Shown here piece after piece: positions 23,462 through 23,624 of a DNA stretch of 23,624 nucleotides. Source of the stretch: JAFNAG01 sp050011535 (lineage in GTDB: Bacteria > Acidobacteriota > UBA6911); assembly GCA_050011535.1 (NCBI GenBank), contig JBEKIX010000042.1, positions 1 to 23,624 of the forward strand, read 5' to 3'. How positions within the stretch are numbered: the stretch's first letter is position 1; each line of letters opens with the position of its first letter. The position numbers and the translations under genes are program-made. Under the pieces are notes generated by a model. The model had not been told where the DNA came from and did no database searches. It saw only the letters and a list, made by a program, of their open reading frames with translations.

Positions 23462-23605
23462 TCAGAGGTCAGAGAAAACCTTCTGCTTAAACGCCTTGTT
23501 TGTAGCCAACACTCCGGTGAAATTAGCATAGATCTTGTTTCTAACGTCGAAACCCATCTTTTCGAACTTCGCACTTACGTAACCCATTGTGTCCCACACA
23601 TATAT
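23462..23605 (-). pseudogene. Short coding remnant of unknown family
   Basis: On the minus strand, between an in-frame TAA at 23606-23608 and a TGA at 23462-23464, the frame reads IYVWDTMGYVSAKFEKMGFD, then VRNKIYANFTGVLATNKAFK, then QKVFSDL. The composition is protein-like, so it may be the C-terminal end of a broken gene extending past the window. No ribosome binding site precedes the internal GTG or ATG, so an intact small gene is less likely. The family is not recognised. Confidence 0.3.
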
Positions 23606-23624
23606 TTAAACGCGCAATCCGGGC

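Noticed and set aside
1..23624. CRISPR arrays, tRNA or rRNA genes, prophage or integrase genes
   Set aside because: I found no regularly spaced direct repeats, no cloverleaf-like segments that I could support, and no phage or integrase proteins in the window.

Overview
The window is about 23.6 kb of moderately GC-rich bacterial DNA. The tetraether-synthase-like radical SAM protein, the ASKHA-type CoA-enzyme activase, the WtpA-type tungstate/molybdate transporter, the AT-rich TTCGA repeats and a small protein starting MARGWESK together suggest an anaerobic or facultative soil or subsurface bacterium. An Acidobacteriota member is my best guess. This is inference, because no rRNA or other marker gene is present. 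The TonB-dependent receptor, the SurA/PpiC-type periplasmic foldase and several signal peptides show a Gram-negative envelope.

Region 1 (1-13.9 kb) is a molybdenum/tungsten island. It opens with the C-terminal part of a MoeA and a second MoeA fused to a periplasmic-binding-protein-like domain. A convergent LysR regulator follows, separated from the fusion by a palindromic MITE-like element bracketed by CTAG. Divergent from lysR is a TonB-dependent receptor, then a secreted protein with two sulfite-oxidase-fold-like repeats. After a small helical protein comes a tight run on the plus strand: HD-domain/zinc-ribbon protein, wtpA, wtpB, wtpC, moeA and a short moaA. Adjacent genes overlap or lie 12 bp or less apart, so this is very probably one operon. 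Together they cover oxyanion uptake (perhaps across both membranes), the first step of pterin formation (MoaA) and metal insertion (three MoeA paralogues).

Region 2 (13.9-15.7 kb) holds two envelope/stress genes, the thiol peroxidase tpx and a SurA/PpiC-type parvulin foldase. Behind them on the minus strand lies a gutted pseudogene: a signal peptide with its own ribosome binding site, joined out of frame to what looks like the last 40 or so residues of a secreted protein.

Region 3 (16.1-22.8 kb) holds a radical SAM enzyme with the cysteine layout of archaeal tetraether lipid synthase (Tes/MJ0619). A strong 12-bp hairpin terminator separates it from a large double-ASKHA CoA-enzyme activase. 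An overlapping HGD-D-like partner gene follows, then a CYTH-domain protein. The activase-to-CYTH block is flanked by two copies of an identical AT-rich 19-mer, and the second copy supplies the last codons of the CYTH gene.

Region 4 (22.9-23.6 kb) is decayed: an apparently truncated HNH-endonuclease-type N-terminal domain and a short minus-strand coding remnant.

The main points for follow-up are the bacterial Tes-like enzyme, the TonB receptor and sulfite-oxidase-fold protein inside a Mo/W uptake locus, the MoaA that lacks about 50 internal residues yet keeps every visible catalytic signature, and the CTAG-flanked element whose duplication appears to have given each of two convergent genes its own stop codon.
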